In this document: one piece after another, positions 1 through 9,319 of the stretch | How positions within the stretch are numbered: the first letter of the stretch is position 1 | Layout: the number at the start of each line of letters is the position of its first letter | Assembly: GCF_017377875.1 (NCBI RefSeq) | Contig: NZ_CP070975.1 | Location: forward strand, 434,001 to 498,000 | Direction: 5' to 3' | Origin: Alcaligenes sp. SORT26 | Lineage (GTDB): Bacteria; Pseudomonadota; Gammaproteobacteria; Burkholderiales; Burkholderiaceae_B | DNA length: 64,000 bases | The notes under the pieces: model-generated | Told to the model about the DNA's origin: nothing | Database searches by the model: none | What the model saw: only the letters and a program-made list of their open reading frames with translations | Made by a program: the position numbers and the translations under genes

Positions 1-7
1 TCAATTT

Positions 8-664
8 ATGGTGTCGGCACCCGCTGCACCCACGATGAAAAGCTTGTTGCGACCTGTGTTGCTGTCTGCCGTGTTTTTTATGCTTCTGACTGGTATTGCC
101 TATCCCTTGGCGACGACCGTGATCGGAACGGCTCTGTTCCCGGAGCAGGCAAAGGGCAGCCTGATCCTGCGTGATGGCCACCTTGTGGGCTCACGCCAGA
201 TTGGTCAGTACTTTAGCCAGCCCGAGTACTTTCATGGTCGCCCGAGTGCCACGGTAGGAGCGGACCCGGCTGATCCCTCTACGAGCATTGCCTTGCCGTA
301 TAACGCTGCCGCCAGTGGAGCCAGTAATCAAGGCGTATTAAGCCAGAACTTGCTGGATGCAGTGGCTGAGCGTAGCAAGGCTTATCGGCTGATGAATGGC
401 TTGGCGGAAGATGCGCTCGTGCCGGTGGATGCCGTCACGGCCTCGGCGTCAGGTCTGGACCCTCATATCTCCGTGGCTAACGCCCGTTTGCAGGCTGCCC
501 GTATTGCCAAGGTGCGCGGCATGTCCTTGGCCCAGGTTCAAGTCTTGATCGATCGCTTTACCAGCAACCGTCAATTGGGTTTCTTGGGCGAGCCGCGTGT
601 ACAGGTCTTGGAGCTTAATCTTGCGCTGGATATGGCTAAGGCAGTCCAGCCCGCTGTGCGTTAG
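8..664 (+). CDS. kdpC: Potassium-transporting ATPase subunit KdpC
   Basis: KdpC is the single-span chaperone-like subunit of the KdpFABC high-affinity potassium pump; it helps KdpB bind ATP. The protein has one N-terminal membrane segment (about residues 14-38, [20 protein letters not shown]), then the family blocks [21 protein letters not shown] and a C-terminal VLELNLALD, all in the usual order. It is somewhat longer than the roughly 190-residue E. coli protein. The ATG at 35 (MKSLLRP) aligns better with family starts than the ATG at 8; too little upstream sequence is present to judge the ribosome site. It lies 14 bases before kdpB, whereas the usual order is kdpA-kdpB-kdpC. kdpA is presumably to the left of the window, which cannot be seen. 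Confidence 0.95.
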   Translation: MVSAPAAPTMKSLLRPVLLSAVFFMLLTGIAYPLATTVIGTALFPEQAKGSLILRDGHLVGSRQIGQYFSQPEYFHGRPSATVGADPADPSTSIALPYNAAASGASNQGVLSQNLLDAVAERSKAYRLMNGLAEDALVPVDAVTASASGLDPHISVANARLQAARIAKVRGMSLAQVQVLIDRFTSNRQLGFLGEPRVQVLELNLALDMAKAVQPAVR

Positions 665-678
665 GAACAGGTGTCATT

Positions 679-2763
679 ATGTCTATTACTGATCTGAAAG
701 CCCCACAAGAGGCCGAGCGCTCAACGGCGTTTCAGGCTTTGCCCTGGGGGACGGTGTGCAAGGAAGCCTTCAAGAAACTGTCGCCCCGGGTGCAGTTCAA
801 GAACCCGGTGATGTGTGTGGTGTATCTGGGCAGCATTGTGACCAGCTTGCTGGGTGTACAGGCCTTGATGGGGCAGGGTGAGGCTCCGGCCGGGTTTATC
901 TGGGCCATTGCCGCCTGGCTGTGGTTTACGGTCTTGTTTGCGAATGCGGCGGAGGCCGTGGCAGAAGGACGTGGCAAGGCACAGGCCGATGCCTTGCGTT
1001 CCACTCGCAAGCGAGTCATGGCCAAGGTTTTGAAAGATCCTGCCCGCGATAGTCGCTCCTGGCCCGTCCCCAGCGACGAGCTGGTGCCTGGCGCCTATGT
1101 GCTGGTCGAGGCTGGCCAGATTATTCCGGCGGATGGCGAGGTCTTGCAGGGCGCGGCCTCGGTAGATGAGTCCGCTATTACGGGTGAATCGGCACCTGTT
1201 ATCCGCGAGTCAGGCGGCGACTTTTGTTCGGTGACGGGCGGGACGCGCGTTCTGTCGGACTGGATTGTGATGCAGGTAACCGCCAAGCCGGGCGAAGCTT
1301 TTCTGGATCGCATGATTGCCATGGTGGAAGGCGCCAAGCGCGGCAAGACGCCTAATGAGATTGCCTTGAATATCCTGCTGGTCGCCCTGACGCTGATCTT
1401 CTTGCTAGTCTGCGTCACCTTATTGCCTTTCTCCAGCTTTGCGACGACGCTGACCGGTGCCGGTTCGCCTGTCACGATAACGGCCTTGATTGCCTTGTTG
1501 GTGTGCCTGATTCCAACCACGATCGGAGCCTTGCTGTCGGCAGTGGGCGTAGCCGGTATGAGCCGCATGATGAAGGCCAATGTGCTGGCCAGCTCGGGCC
1601 GTGCGATTGAGGCGGCGGGGGACGTAGATGTCTTGCTGCTGGACAAGACCGGCACGATTACCTTGGGTAATCGGGAAGCATCGGCATTCTTGCCAGCGCC
1701 ACAGGTTTCGGAACAGGCCTTGGCAGATGCCGCTCAATTGGCTTCGCTGGCGGACGAAACGCCCGAAGGGCGCTCTATTGTGGTGCTGGCCAAGCAGCTC
1801 TTCAATTTGCGGGGCCGTGAGTTGCACGGGGCGCAGACGATTGCCTTTAGTGCCCACACACGCATGAGCGGGATTGATATCGAGGGTCGCCAAATCCGTA
1901 AAGGGGCGGCGAACACGATGCGCTCGCATATTGAGTCTCAAGGCGGCGTGTTCCCTCGCGAATTGGATACCTTGGTCAATGAAGTGGCTCGACGAGGCAG
2001 TACGCCGTTGGTCGTCACGGAAGGCAATAAGGTGCTGGGCGTGGTGGAGCTCAAGGACATTGTCAAAGGCGGCATCAAGGAGCGCTTTGCCGAGCTGCGT
2101 GCCATGGGCATCAAGACTGTCATGATTACCGGGGACAACAAGCTGACGGCTGCCGCCATTGCGGCGGAAGCGGGCGTGGATGATTATCTGGCCGAAGCCA
2201 CACCGGAGGACAAGCTGCAACTGATCCGACGTTATCAGGACGAAGGGCGTCTGGTCGCCATGACGGGCGACGGTACGAATGATGCTCCTGCTCTGGCGCA
2301 GGCGGATGTGGCCGTGGCCATGAACAGCGGCACGCAGGCGGCCAAAGAGGCGGGCAATATGGTGGATCTGGACAGCAATCCCACCAAGCTCTTGCGTGTG
2401 GTGGAAGTGGGCAAGCAGATGATCATGACGCGTGGCGCCCTGACCACCTTCAGTATTGCCAATGATCTGGCTAAATACTTTGCCATTATTCCGGCCGCAT
2501 TTGTGGTGACTTATCCCGCTTTGGGCGCTTTGAATGTCATGCACTTGCATAGCCCGGCCTCGGCAATTTTGTCAGCGGTTATTTTTAATGCCCTGATCAT
2601 CATCGCTTTGATTCCTCTGGCCTTGCGCGGTGTGAAGTATCGGGCTGAACCGGCCAGCCGTCTCTTGAAACGCAACTTGCTGATTTATGGTTTGGGTGGC
2701 CTGATCGCTCCCTTTATCGGTATTAAATTGATTGATTTGCTGCTGACGCCCTTCTTTGGATAA
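679..2763 (+). CDS. kdpB: Potassium-transporting P-type ATPase subunit KdpB
   Basis: KdpB is the catalytic subunit of the Kdp potassium pump in the inner membrane. All P-type ATPase signatures are visible: the actuator TGES at residues 168-171, the phosphorylation motif DKTGT starting at Asp322, and the hinge motif [11 protein letters not shown] near residue 534. Hydrophobic spans are present at both ends. The length (694 residues) is normal. TGES includes the serine that is known in E. coli (Ser162) to be phosphorylated for inhibition at high potassium. The gene sits between kdpC and kdpD and is almost certainly co-transcribed with both. No frameshift or missing residue was noticed. Confidence 0.98.
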   Translation: MSITDLKAPQEAERSTAFQALPWGTVCKEAFKKLSPRVQFKNPVMCVVYLGSIVTSLLGVQALMGQGEAPAGFIWAIAAWLWFTVLFANAAEAVAEGRGKAQADALRSTRKRVMAKVLKDPARDSRSWPVPSDELVPGAYVLVEAGQIIPADGEVLQGAASVDESAITGESAPVIRESGGDFCSVTGGTRVLSDWIVMQVTAKPGEAFLDRMIAMVEGAKRGKTPNEIALNILLVALTLIFLLVCVTLLPFSSFATTLTGAGSPVTITALIALLVCLIPTTIGALLSAVGVAGMSRMMKANVLASSGRAIEAAGDVDVLLLDKTGTITLGNREASAFLPAPQVSEQALADAAQLASLADETPEGRSIVVLAKQLFNLRGRELHGAQTIAFSAHTRMSGIDIEGRQIRKGAANTMRSHIESQGGVFPRELDTLVNEVARRGSTPLVVTEGNKVLGVVELKDIVKGGIKERFAELRAMGIKTVMITGDNKLTAAAIAAEAGVDDYLAEATPEDKLQLIRRYQDEGRLVAMTGDGTNDAPALAQADVAVAMNSGTQAAKEAGNMVDLDSNPTKLLRVVEVGKQMIMTRGALTTFSIANDLAKYFAIIPAAFVVTYPALGALNVMHLHSPASAILSAVIFNALIIIALIPLALRGVKYRAEPASRLLKRNLLIYGLGGLIAPFIGIKLIDLLLTPFFG

Positions 2764-2808
2764 GAGCGTAAGATCAATAGCAATTTTCTGGATGGAGTGC
2801 GCAGATTC

Positions 2809-5469
2809 ATGTCACTTGAGGATAGGCCGGACCCTGACGAACTGTTGCAGGTCATTGGCGAGGACCCGCATCAGCCTCGCCGGGGCCAGCTCAAGATTTT
2901 CTTCGGCGCTTGCGCGGGCGTGGGGAAAACCTACGCCATGCTCAAAGAGGCGCATCAGCGTCAGTCCGAGGGTGCGTCTGTGGCCATCGGCATTGTGGAA
3001 ACGCATGGCCGCCAGGAAACTCAGGCCTTGATGGACGGTTTGCCCGTGCTGGCACGCAAGGAGTATCAGCGGCAGGGGCGGGTGGTGACCGAGTTTGATC
3101 TGGATGCCGCCCTGGCCTCGGGCTACCAGTTATTGCTGGTGGACGAGCTGGCGCACTCCAATATGGAAGGCAGCCGTCATGCCAAGCGCTGGCAGGATGT
3201 AGAGGAGCTGCTGGATGCCGGTATTGATGTGTATACCGCGCTGAATGTGCAGCATCTGGATAGCCTGAATGAGGTGGTCGGTGGGATTGTTGGGGTCAGG
3301 GTTCGGGAGACCGTGCCGGACCGGATTTTTGATCGGGCGGCCGATGTCTTGCTGGTCGATTTGCCACCAGACGATTTGCTGTCTCGACTGAATGCCGGGA
3401 AGGTCTATCTGGCCGACTCGGTTGCCCATGCTCGTCAGAATTTCTTTCGCCGTGGCAATCTGATTGCGCTGCGTGAATTGGCCTTGCGCCGCGTGGCGGA
3501 TCGGGTCAACGCCGATGTGCATGTGTACCGGATCTCCCATGCAATACGGACAGTCTGGCCGACCCGCGAGCTCCTGATGGTGTGCGTCAGTGCTGATAGT
3601 GCCCAGGAAGCCTTGATTCGGGAGGGCGCACGCTTGGCACAGCAACTGCAGACGCCCTGGATTGTGCTGCATGTGGATACGCCGCAGGAAAGCGGGCAGA
3701 TCAAGGCACAGGAAGCGCTGGTGCGTTTGGCGGCCAGTGCCCAACATGCAGGTGCCGAGTTTGCCAATATCGCTGGCCAGGATGTCGCCCATACGATTCT
3801 GGCCTACGCCCGTCAGCGCAATGCCACCAAGCTGATTTTGGGTAATTCTGCGGCGCGATCCATTTTGCCGTGGCGTACCAGTCTGTCGGAGCGATTGGCT
3901 CGCAGCAATCCTGAAATTGGTTTGCTGTTGCTACGCATGGATACGGTTCAGCGGCCGATACGCCCTTTGGAGCTGGAGCAGCCCATGGCGCAGGGCAAGG
4001 CCTTGTCGATTGCCTCGGTCATCTGTGTGGTGACGGCGGTGCTGGCCGAGAAGCTTTTGCCCTTTTTTGATCTCTCCAACGTGATCATGTTGTTCCTGAT
4101 CATCGTGGTTTTTATCGCCCTGCGTCTGGGACGGCTGGCCGGTGTGTGGGCCTCTTTATTGTCGGTGGCCTTTTTCGACTTTTTCTTTGTCGAGCCGCGC
4201 TATTCCTTCTCGGTCACGGATACTCAATATGTTTTTACCTTCGGCGTCATGCTGGGAGTGGCGCTGATTATTGGTCAGTTAGCCGCCAAGCTGCAGGCCG
4301 AGGCCAGAGCGGCGCGTGATGGGGAGCGCCGGGCGGCAGCCTTGACGCGTGTCAGTCGGGATTTAGCGGGAGCCTTGGCTCTTGAGCAAGTCTTGGCCGT
4401 CTGCCGGGATACGCTGGAGCCTTTGTTCGAGATGCAGGTGGTGCTGGTCGTGCCCGATCAACAGAATCAGTTGGTGGCGACCCGCCATACGAGCTTTGTG
4501 GAGCTGTCGGTGGCCCAGTGGGTGTTTGATCATATGGAAGCGGCGGGTAATGGCACCGAGACCTTGAGTGGGGCCAGTGCCTTGTATCTGCCCCTGAAAG
4601 GCCCCATGGCACCGCGGGGTGTCCTGGTCGTGCAGTCCGGGGGCGCCGCGTCCTTGGGGACTCCTGATGGACGGCGTTTGCTGGATGCGTGTTGCTTCAC
4701 CTTAGCCCAGGCCTTGGAGCGTATTCATTACGTGGAGATTGCCCAGGATACGGTGTTGCGCATGGAGGGGGAGAAAATGCGCAATACCTTGTTGTCGGCG
4801 GTATCGCATGATCTGCGTACGCCCTTGACGGTCATCCGGGGTTTGGCTGAAACGCTGGAGCAAGCCCAAGGCTTGAGCGAGACAGAGCGTAGTGATATTG
4901 CCCGATCCATACGTATCGAGTCCGACGAATTGCGCCGCCAAGTATCCAACTTGCTGGACTTGGCGCGTATGCAAAGTGAAGGGGTCAAACTGCATAAGGA
5001 ATGGCACGCTTTGGGCGAAATCGTGGGTATTGCCGTTGGCCGTTGTGCAGCAGCCTTGCAGCCTCGAAAAGTCCTGACCGAGTTTGCGGCGGATCTGCCT
5101 TTGGTCGAAGTGGATGGTGTCTTGCTGGAGCGGGTGGTGACGAATCTGCTGGATAATGCCGCCAAATACACACTTGCAAACAGCACTATTTCCCTGCGGG
5201 GGCAGTGTTCGGGTCAGTCCATGTATCTGGTGATCAGCGATGACGGCCCAGGCTTGCCGCCCGGAGATCCCGAGCGTCTGTTTGATACCTTTACGCGGGG
5301 GCAGAAAGAGTCCTCTGTCGCGGGCGTGGGCTTGGGTCTGGGCCTATGCCGCACGATTATTGCTGCACATGGTGGTACGATCAGCGCCAAGCCGCGTTTG
5401 CCTCATGGGGTGATCTTCGAGATCCGCCTGCCCTGGAAAGCGGCTCCCCGTATGGATGGTGACGAGTGA
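2809..5469 (+). CDS. kdpD: Sensor histidine kinase KdpD
   Basis: KdpD is the membrane sensor kinase that controls the kdp operon in response to potassium or turgor. The N-terminal KdpD domain carries a Walker-A-like GACAGVGKTY (about residues 30-40), followed by a universal-stress-like domain. A block of hydrophobic spans lies at about residues 400-490, then a GAF-like region, the phospho-acceptor SHDLRTP (His at about residue 667) and the ATPase boxes DNAAKY and DDGPGLPPG. The length of about 886 residues matches E. coli (894). I prefer the ATG at 2809 because MSLEDRPDPDELLQ matches the family start; an in-frame GTG lies at 2797. The stop codon overlaps the start of kdpE, which suggests translational coupling. 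Confidence 0.97.
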   Translation: MSLEDRPDPDELLQVIGEDPHQPRRGQLKIFFGACAGVGKTYAMLKEAHQRQSEGASVAIGIVETHGRQETQALMDGLPVLARKEYQRQGRVVTEFDLDAALASGYQLLLVDELAHSNMEGSRHAKRWQDVEELLDAGIDVYTALNVQHLDSLNEVVGGIVGVRVRETVPDRIFDRAADVLLVDLPPDDLLSRLNAGKVYLADSVAHARQNFFRRGNLIALRELALRRVADRVNADVHVYRISHAIRTVWPTRELLMVCVSADSAQEALIREGARLAQQLQTPWIVLHVDTPQESGQIKAQEALVRLAASAQHAGAEFANIAGQDVAHTILAYARQRNATKLILGNSAARSILPWRTSLSERLARSNPEIGLLLLRMDTVQRPIRPLELEQPMAQGKALSIASVICVVTAVLAEKLLPFFDLSNVIMLFLIIVVFIALRLGRLAGVWASLLSVAFFDFFFVEPRYSFSVTDTQYVFTFGVMLGVALIIGQLAAKLQAEARAARDGERRAAALTRVSRDLAGALALEQVLAVCRDTLEPLFEMQVVLVVPDQQNQLVATRHTSFVELSVAQWVFDHMEAAGNGTETLSGASALYLPLKGPMAPRGVLVVQSGGAASLGTPDGRRLLDACCFTLAQALERIHYVEIAQDTVLRMEGEKMRNTLLSAVSHDLRTPLTVIRGLAETLEQAQGLSETERSDIARSIRIESDELRRQVSNLLDLARMQSEGVKLHKEWHALGEIVGIAVGRCAAALQPRKVLTEFAADLPLVEVDGVLLERVVTNLLDNAAKYTLANSTISLRGQCSGQSMYLVISDDGPGLPPGDPERLFDTFTRGQKESSVAGVGLGLGLCRTIIAAHGGTISAKPRLPHGVIFEIRLPWKAAPRMDGDE

Positions 5470-6182
5470 CGGACATGAATAAAGCCCAGATACTGATCGT
5501 GGAGGACGAATCCAATATTCGTCGATTCGTGCGGATTGCCCTGGAGCAGGAAGGTATGTCCGTGATCGAGGCGAGTACGCTGGCGCAGGCACGCATGGAC
5601 GCGGCAACCCGTCGCCCTGATTTGATGATTGTGGATCTGGGATTGCCTGATGGTGATGGCAAGGATTTGATTCGTGATCTGCGTAGCTGGGTCTACTCGC
5701 CTATTCTGGTCTTGTCGGCACGGGACAGGGAGGAGGAAAAAGTGGCGGCATTGAATGCAGGGGCGGATGACTATCTGGTCAAACCCTTTGGAGTGCCGGA
5801 ATTGTTGGCCAGAATTCGGGCCTTGCTGCGGCGCTCTCAATTAGTCCCTAATGTTCAGACGGCTTCGTCTCGGGTGCGCTTTGGTCGTGTGAGTGTGGAT
5901 CTGGCCTCTCATGAGGTCATGCGTGATGGGGAGGCTGTGCATCTGACGCCTATCGAGTTTCGCTTGCTGACTGCCTTGATTCGAGGTCATGGCAAGGTAC
6001 TAACGCATCAACACTTGCTGCACGAAACCTGGGGGGCGGCGTATTCTGATCGGCCCCATTATTTGCGGGTCTACATGATGCAGTTACGGCAGAAGCTGGA
6101 GCAGGATGCGGCGCAGCCCAAGCATTTGCTGACGGAGCTGCAGGTTGGCTATCGATTGGCGGGTTTGGAGGTCGAAGAGTAG
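5466..6182 (+). CDS. kdpE: Response regulator KdpE (OmpR/PhoB family)
   Basis: KdpE is the DNA-binding partner of KdpD and activates the kdp operon when phosphorylated. The N-terminal receiver domain shows the acidic pair in LIVEDE, the phospho-acceptor aspartate in MIVDLGLPDGDG and the conserved lysine in LVKPFG. The C-terminal half is a winged-helix domain (LTPIEFRLL, then VYMMQLRQKLE). The GTG start at 5466 overlaps the kdpD stop in a GTGA arrangement; an ATG at 5475 (MNKAQILIVED) matches the family start slightly better. A strong terminator follows about 90 bases downstream, so the kdp operon ends here. Confidence 0.96.
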   Translation: MTDMNKAQILIVEDESNIRRFVRIALEQEGMSVIEASTLAQARMDAATRRPDLMIVDLGLPDGDGKDLIRDLRSWVYSPILVLSARDREEEKVAALNAGADDYLVKPFGVPELLARIRALLRRSQLVPNVQTASSRVRFGRVSVDLASHEVMRDGEAVHLTPIEFRLLTALIRGHGKVLTHQHLLHETWGAAYSDRPHYLRVYMMQLRQKLEQDAAQPKHLLTELQVGYRLAGLEVEE

Positions 6183-6271
6183 GTGGGAAGTCTAGTCTTC
6201 CTGTATTCAGGTAGTTTTCAAGCACTTATTGGCTGACCGCTCAGAGGCTTGCCTATGCCGCTGCTGGATCA

Positions 6272-6298
6272 AAAAAGGGATGCCAAGCATCCCTTTTT
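6272..6298. terminator. Bidirectional intrinsic terminator between kdpE and argF
   Basis: A perfect 12-base inverted repeat (AAAAAGGGATGC, three-base loop CAA, GCATCCCTTTTT) sits between the convergent genes kdpE and argF. Runs of A on the left and T on the right mean it can terminate transcription from both sides. Confidence 0.9.
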
Positions 6299-6332
6299 CA
6301 TTAATGGGCAGTCTGCCCCTGGGTAAAAGCGC

Positions 6333-7274
6333 TCAGGCCTCCAAACGACCCAGAATCAGGAATTCCATCAATGCTTTTTGTACGTGCAAGCGGTTTTCAG
6401 CTTCGTCCCAAACCACGCTTTGTGGGCCGTCAATGACTTCGCCAGTGACTTCTTCACCACGGTGAGCGGGCAGGCAGTGCATGAAGATCGCATTGGGATC
6501 AGCCACGTCCATCATTTCCTGATCGACACACCAGTCCGCAAAGGCCTTGCGGCGCTCTTCGTTTTCGTCTTCGTAACCCATGCTGGTCCACACGTCGGTG
6601 GTGACCAGGTGGGCGCCCTTGCAGGCTTCCAATGGGTCGTCGAATTCGCGCAGAATGCTGGAATCCGGGTTACCGGTGCGGTCCGACTCCAGGTGGTAGC
6701 CGTTAGGAGCCGACACGTGCAGGGTGAAACCCAGGATTTCTGCCGCTTGCAGCCAGGTGTAGGCCATATTGTTGGCATCCCCAATCCAGGCCACGGTCTT
6801 GCCCTTGATATCGCCACGATGTTCGATAAAGGTGAAGATGTCGGCCAGAATCTGGCAGGGGTGGAATTCGTTGGTCAGGCCATTGATGACCGGCACACGC
6901 GAGTGGGAGGCAAAGCGCTCCAGACGGGTTTGCTCGAAGGTACGAATCATGACGATATCGACCATGCGCGACACCACGCGAGCGGTATCTTCAATGGGTT
7001 CGGAGCGACCCAGTTGGGAGTCGGTGGTGGTCAGGTGAATGACCGAGCCGCCCAACTGATACATGCCGGCTTCAAACGAAACCCGGGTACGCGTACTGGC
7101 TTTTTCAAAAACCATCGCCAGGGTGCGGTCGTGCAATGTGTGGTGCGGCTGATAGCGTTTGAACTTGTCTTTGATCAGGCGTGCGCGTTCCAGCACATAT
7201 AAAATTTCGTCGTGAGAAAAGTCGCGAAATTGCAGAAAGTGCCGAAGCGGTCCTGCTTGCACGATGGCATCCAT
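6333..7274 (-). CDS. argF: Ornithine carbamoyltransferase
   Basis: The enzyme transfers the carbamoyl group of carbamoyl phosphate to ornithine, giving citrulline, the sixth step of arginine synthesis in the cytoplasm. The carbamoyl-phosphate motif STRTR (about residues 60-64), HPCQ in the middle, the ornithine-binding region (DVWTSMG) and HCLPAHRGEEV near the C-terminus are all present. The length of 313 residues is normal for the anabolic enzyme. It stands alone on the minus strand, and a DUF3579 gene is transcribed divergently from it across a gap of about 250 bases. No arginine-repressor box was identified with confidence in that gap. Confidence 0.97.
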   Translation of the reverse strand: MDAIVQAGPLRHFLQFRDFSHDEILYVLERARLIKDKFKRYQPHHTLHDRTLAMVFEKASTRTRVSFEAGMYQLGGSVIHLTTTDSQLGRSEPIEDTARVVSRMVDIVMIRTFEQTRLERFASHSRVPVINGLTNEFHPCQILADIFTFIEHRGDIKGKTVAWIGDANNMAYTWLQAAEILGFTLHVSAPNGYHLESDRTGNPDSSILREFDDPLEACKGAHLVTTDVWTSMGYEDENEERRKAFADWCVDQEMMDVADPNAIFMHCLPAHRGEEVTGEVIDGPQSVVWDEAENRLHVQKALMEFLILGRLEA

Positions 7275-7526
7275 AAAAAAATCCTGCGGATAAAGAAAGC
7301 CATCTTAACCTGTCCGGCTATTTAGAGCAAAGCCAGCCCGTGGCACAGAAGGTAAAACCGTTTGGTTTTGGAATAAAAAGAGGGCTCAACGTAATGATCA
7401 GCAATAAATTGTCAAGCGGCTAATTTATTGAATCCCAGGCTTTGCAGGGCTGCGATCGGATACAATGCGGAGCGAGAAAGGAAAAGGTGCAGCAGACCTG
7501 AACTGCACGATTAGCGATTAATTGTT
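7275..7526. other. Divergent intergenic region between argF and the DUF3579 gene
   Basis: This gap must hold the promoters of both argF (leftward) and the DUF3579 gene (rightward). A small hairpin, GTGCAG at 7487-7492 pairing with CTGCAC at 7503-7508, lies just upstream of the DUF3579 start, and a short AAAACC/GGTTTT inverted repeat is near 7352-7368. I see no open reading frame with coding character and no promoter strong enough to mark exactly. Confidence 0.5.
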
Positions 7527-7841
7527 ATGACAGAGCCAGTGAAGCAACTTGTAATCCATGGTGTGACCCGGCAGGATCAGCGGTTTCGTCCCAGTGACTG
7601 GGCAGAACGCTTGGCCGGTGTAATGTCCCAGTTTCGTCCGGCCGGGGCGATGGGTGGTCATCTGACCTATTCGCCCTATGTGGTGCCGCGTTTGATTGAC
7701 GGCGTGCGATGTGTGGTGGTGGATGCGCGCCTGCGCGAGCTGGAACCCTTGGCCTGGAAATTCGTTTGTGGTTTTGCCGACGACAATAATCTGAAAATGA
7801 GCGGCATTGATCCAGCGAATATGGATCCGGTAGATTCCTGA
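7527..7841 (+). CDS. DUF3579 domain-containing protein
   Basis: This is a small (104-residue) soluble protein of the DUF3579 family, found mainly in betaproteobacteria; its function is unknown. The middle of the protein (YSPYVVPRLIDGVRCVVVD) and the segment FVCGFADDNNLKM look like the conserved family core. There is no signal peptide and no membrane span. It is divergent from argF, an association I recall from Bordetella relatives, but nothing here shows a functional link. A strong hairpin terminator follows directly. Confidence 0.88.
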   Translation: MTEPVKQLVIHGVTRQDQRFRPSDWAERLAGVMSQFRPAGAMGGHLTYSPYVVPRLIDGVRCVVVDARLRELEPLAWKFVCGFADDNNLKMSGIDPANMDPVDS

Positions 7842-7861
7842 TCCCCAAGCGGGCATAAAGT

Positions 7862-7900
7862 ATGTCGCCACCGAATAGACGGTAGGCGACATTATTTTTT
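7862..7900 (+). terminator. Intrinsic terminator after the DUF3579 gene
   Basis: ATGTCGCCACCG (7862-7873) pairs with CGGTAGGCGACAT (7880-7892) with one bulged A, and is followed by TTATTTTTT. The T-run overlaps the stop codon of the convergent dehydrogenase gene. Confidence 0.85.
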
Positions 7901-8840
7901 AGACGGCAAGCGGTGTCAGCACCTTGCCGGTTTTCTGATACTGCAACACATTGTCCAGCGTCAGCGAGAGCATGGCTTCGCGCGTTTCGTGCGTGGCGCT
8001 GGCGGTGTGCGGTGCCAGTACGACTTGATTCAGATCCCGCAGCGCCTGGGGCACATTAGGTTCGTTTTCAAAGACATCCAGCCCGGCTGCGCCCAGTCGC
8101 CCTTCCTGCAAAGCAGCGATCAGTGCACGCTCGTCGACCACACTGCCACGGGCAATATTGACCAGAATCCCTTTGGGGCTCAATGCGTTCAAGACATCGA
8201 TATTGATCAGCCCGCGTGTTTCGTCGCCGCCGACGGCAGCAATCACCATAATGTCAGCCCAATCGGCCAGCTCGATCAAGGATGGCTCGTAGTGCCAGGG
8301 CACATCGTGGCGGGGGCGGCGATTGTGGTAGCGCAGTTCCATATCAAAGCCGCTGGCACGGCGGGCAATGGTCTGGCCAATGCGACCCAGGCCAACAATA
8401 CCCAGCTTTTTACCGCTGACGCGGGTGCCTAGTCCAAAACCATTGGGGCGGTCCCATAAACCGGCACGCACATAGCGATCAGATTCGGTGACGCGGCGGG
8501 CAGCGTCCAGCATCAAGGCCCAGGCCATATCAGCCACGCAGTCGTTCAGAACATCGGGGGTCGTGCTGACTTGTATGCCGCGTTGTTTGGCGGCGTGGAC
8601 GTCAATGGCGTCGTAGCCTACACCGACACTGCAAATCGCTTTTAAAGCGGGCAGGCGGTCCATCAGGGCGGCGGGGGTGGCGTTGACGGCGCTGGTCAGC
8701 AGTACTTGAACGCGTGCAATCTGTTGGGCAGAGAGCTGGTTCGGATCTTGGAGGGTAATGCGCTCGAAATGACGGTCGATTTCGTCAAAAGCAGGGTGCT
8801 GGGCCAAAGATGCCAGTTGCAGCACGATGGGACGTGTCAT
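7899..8840 (-). CDS. D-2-hydroxyacid dehydrogenase (glyoxylate/hydroxypyruvate reductase-like)
   Basis: This is an NAD(P)H-dependent reductase of the D-isomer-specific 2-hydroxyacid dehydrogenase family. The nucleotide-binding motif GLGRIGQTIARR is at about residues 151-162. The catalytic arginine is in NIARGSVVDERAL, the glutamate in FENEPNVP and the histidine in APHTASATHETR, so the active site is complete. The length (313 residues) fits the GhrB/hydroxypyruvate reductase group, and the N-terminal part lacks the extra domains of SerA. The physiological substrate cannot be read from the sequence. It is convergent with the DUF3579 gene and has no operon partner. Confidence 0.9.
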   Translation of the reverse strand: MTRPIVLQLASLAQHPAFDEIDRHFERITLQDPNQLSAQQIARVQVLLTSAVNATPAALMDRLPALKAICSVGVGYDAIDVHAAKQRGIQVSTTPDVLNDCVADMAWALMLDAARRVTESDRYVRAGLWDRPNGFGLGTRVSGKKLGIVGLGRIGQTIARRASGFDMELRYHNRRPRHDVPWHYEPSLIELADWADIMVIAAVGGDETRGLINIDVLNALSPKGILVNIARGSVVDERALIAALQEGRLGAAGLDVFENEPNVPQALRDLNQVVLAPHTASATHETREAMLSLTLDNVLQYQKTGKVLTPLAV

Positions 8841-8925
8841 GGGGACTCACTAATGAAAAAGCAAATCCATAACTTAGCATGATTGGCCTGCATGTCCAGG
8901 CAATGGTTTTGTGGCTAATAAAAAA

Positions 8926-8942
8926 GGGGTGCTAAGCACCCC
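8926..8942 (-). terminator. Intrinsic terminator of rpsT
   Basis: GGGGTGC pairs with GCACCCC around a TAA loop. Read on the minus strand it is followed by six T residues (8920-8925), directly downstream of the rpsT stop. Confidence 0.85.
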
Positions 8943-8997
8943 CTTTCTAACTGGTTTTTAGGCCAGAGCCGATTAAACCATTAAAAATCTTCAGCAA

Positions 8998-9261
8998 TCA
9001 GGCCAGGGCCTTGATAGCAGCAGACAGGCGGCTCTTGTGGCGGGCAGCCTTGTTCTTGTGAATGATGTTCTTGTCGGCAACGCGATCAATGATGCTGGTC
9101 GCTTTGCGGAAAACTTCGTTAGCAGCAGATTTGTCACCGGCGTCGATGGCCTGGCGAACGCGCTTGATAGCGGTACGCAGCATGGAACGGATGCTGGCGT
9201 TGTGTTTGTTGCGAGCCACTGCTTGGCGGGCGCGCTTGCGTGCTTGTGCGGTATTAGCCAT
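8998..9261 (-). CDS. rpsT: 30S ribosomal protein S20
   Basis: S20 is a primary 16S rRNA-binding protein of the small ribosomal subunit. The sequence begins [20 protein letters not shown], which is the classic S20 start. It is 87 residues long, rich in lysine, arginine and alanine, and ends AAIKALA. It is monocistronic here, with its own terminator; murJ is upstream on the same strand with only 58 bases between them, which should contain the rpsT leader and promoter. Confidence 0.98.
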   Translation of the reverse strand: MANTAQARKRARQAVARNKHNASIRSMLRTAIKRVRQAIDAGDKSAANEVFRKATSIIDRVADKNIIHKNKAARHKSRLSAAIKALA

Positions 9262-9319
9262 GTTTTTAGTAAAGCCTAAGTTTTAAAGTTTAATCGGCAA
9301 AGACAATTATTCTAGGACA

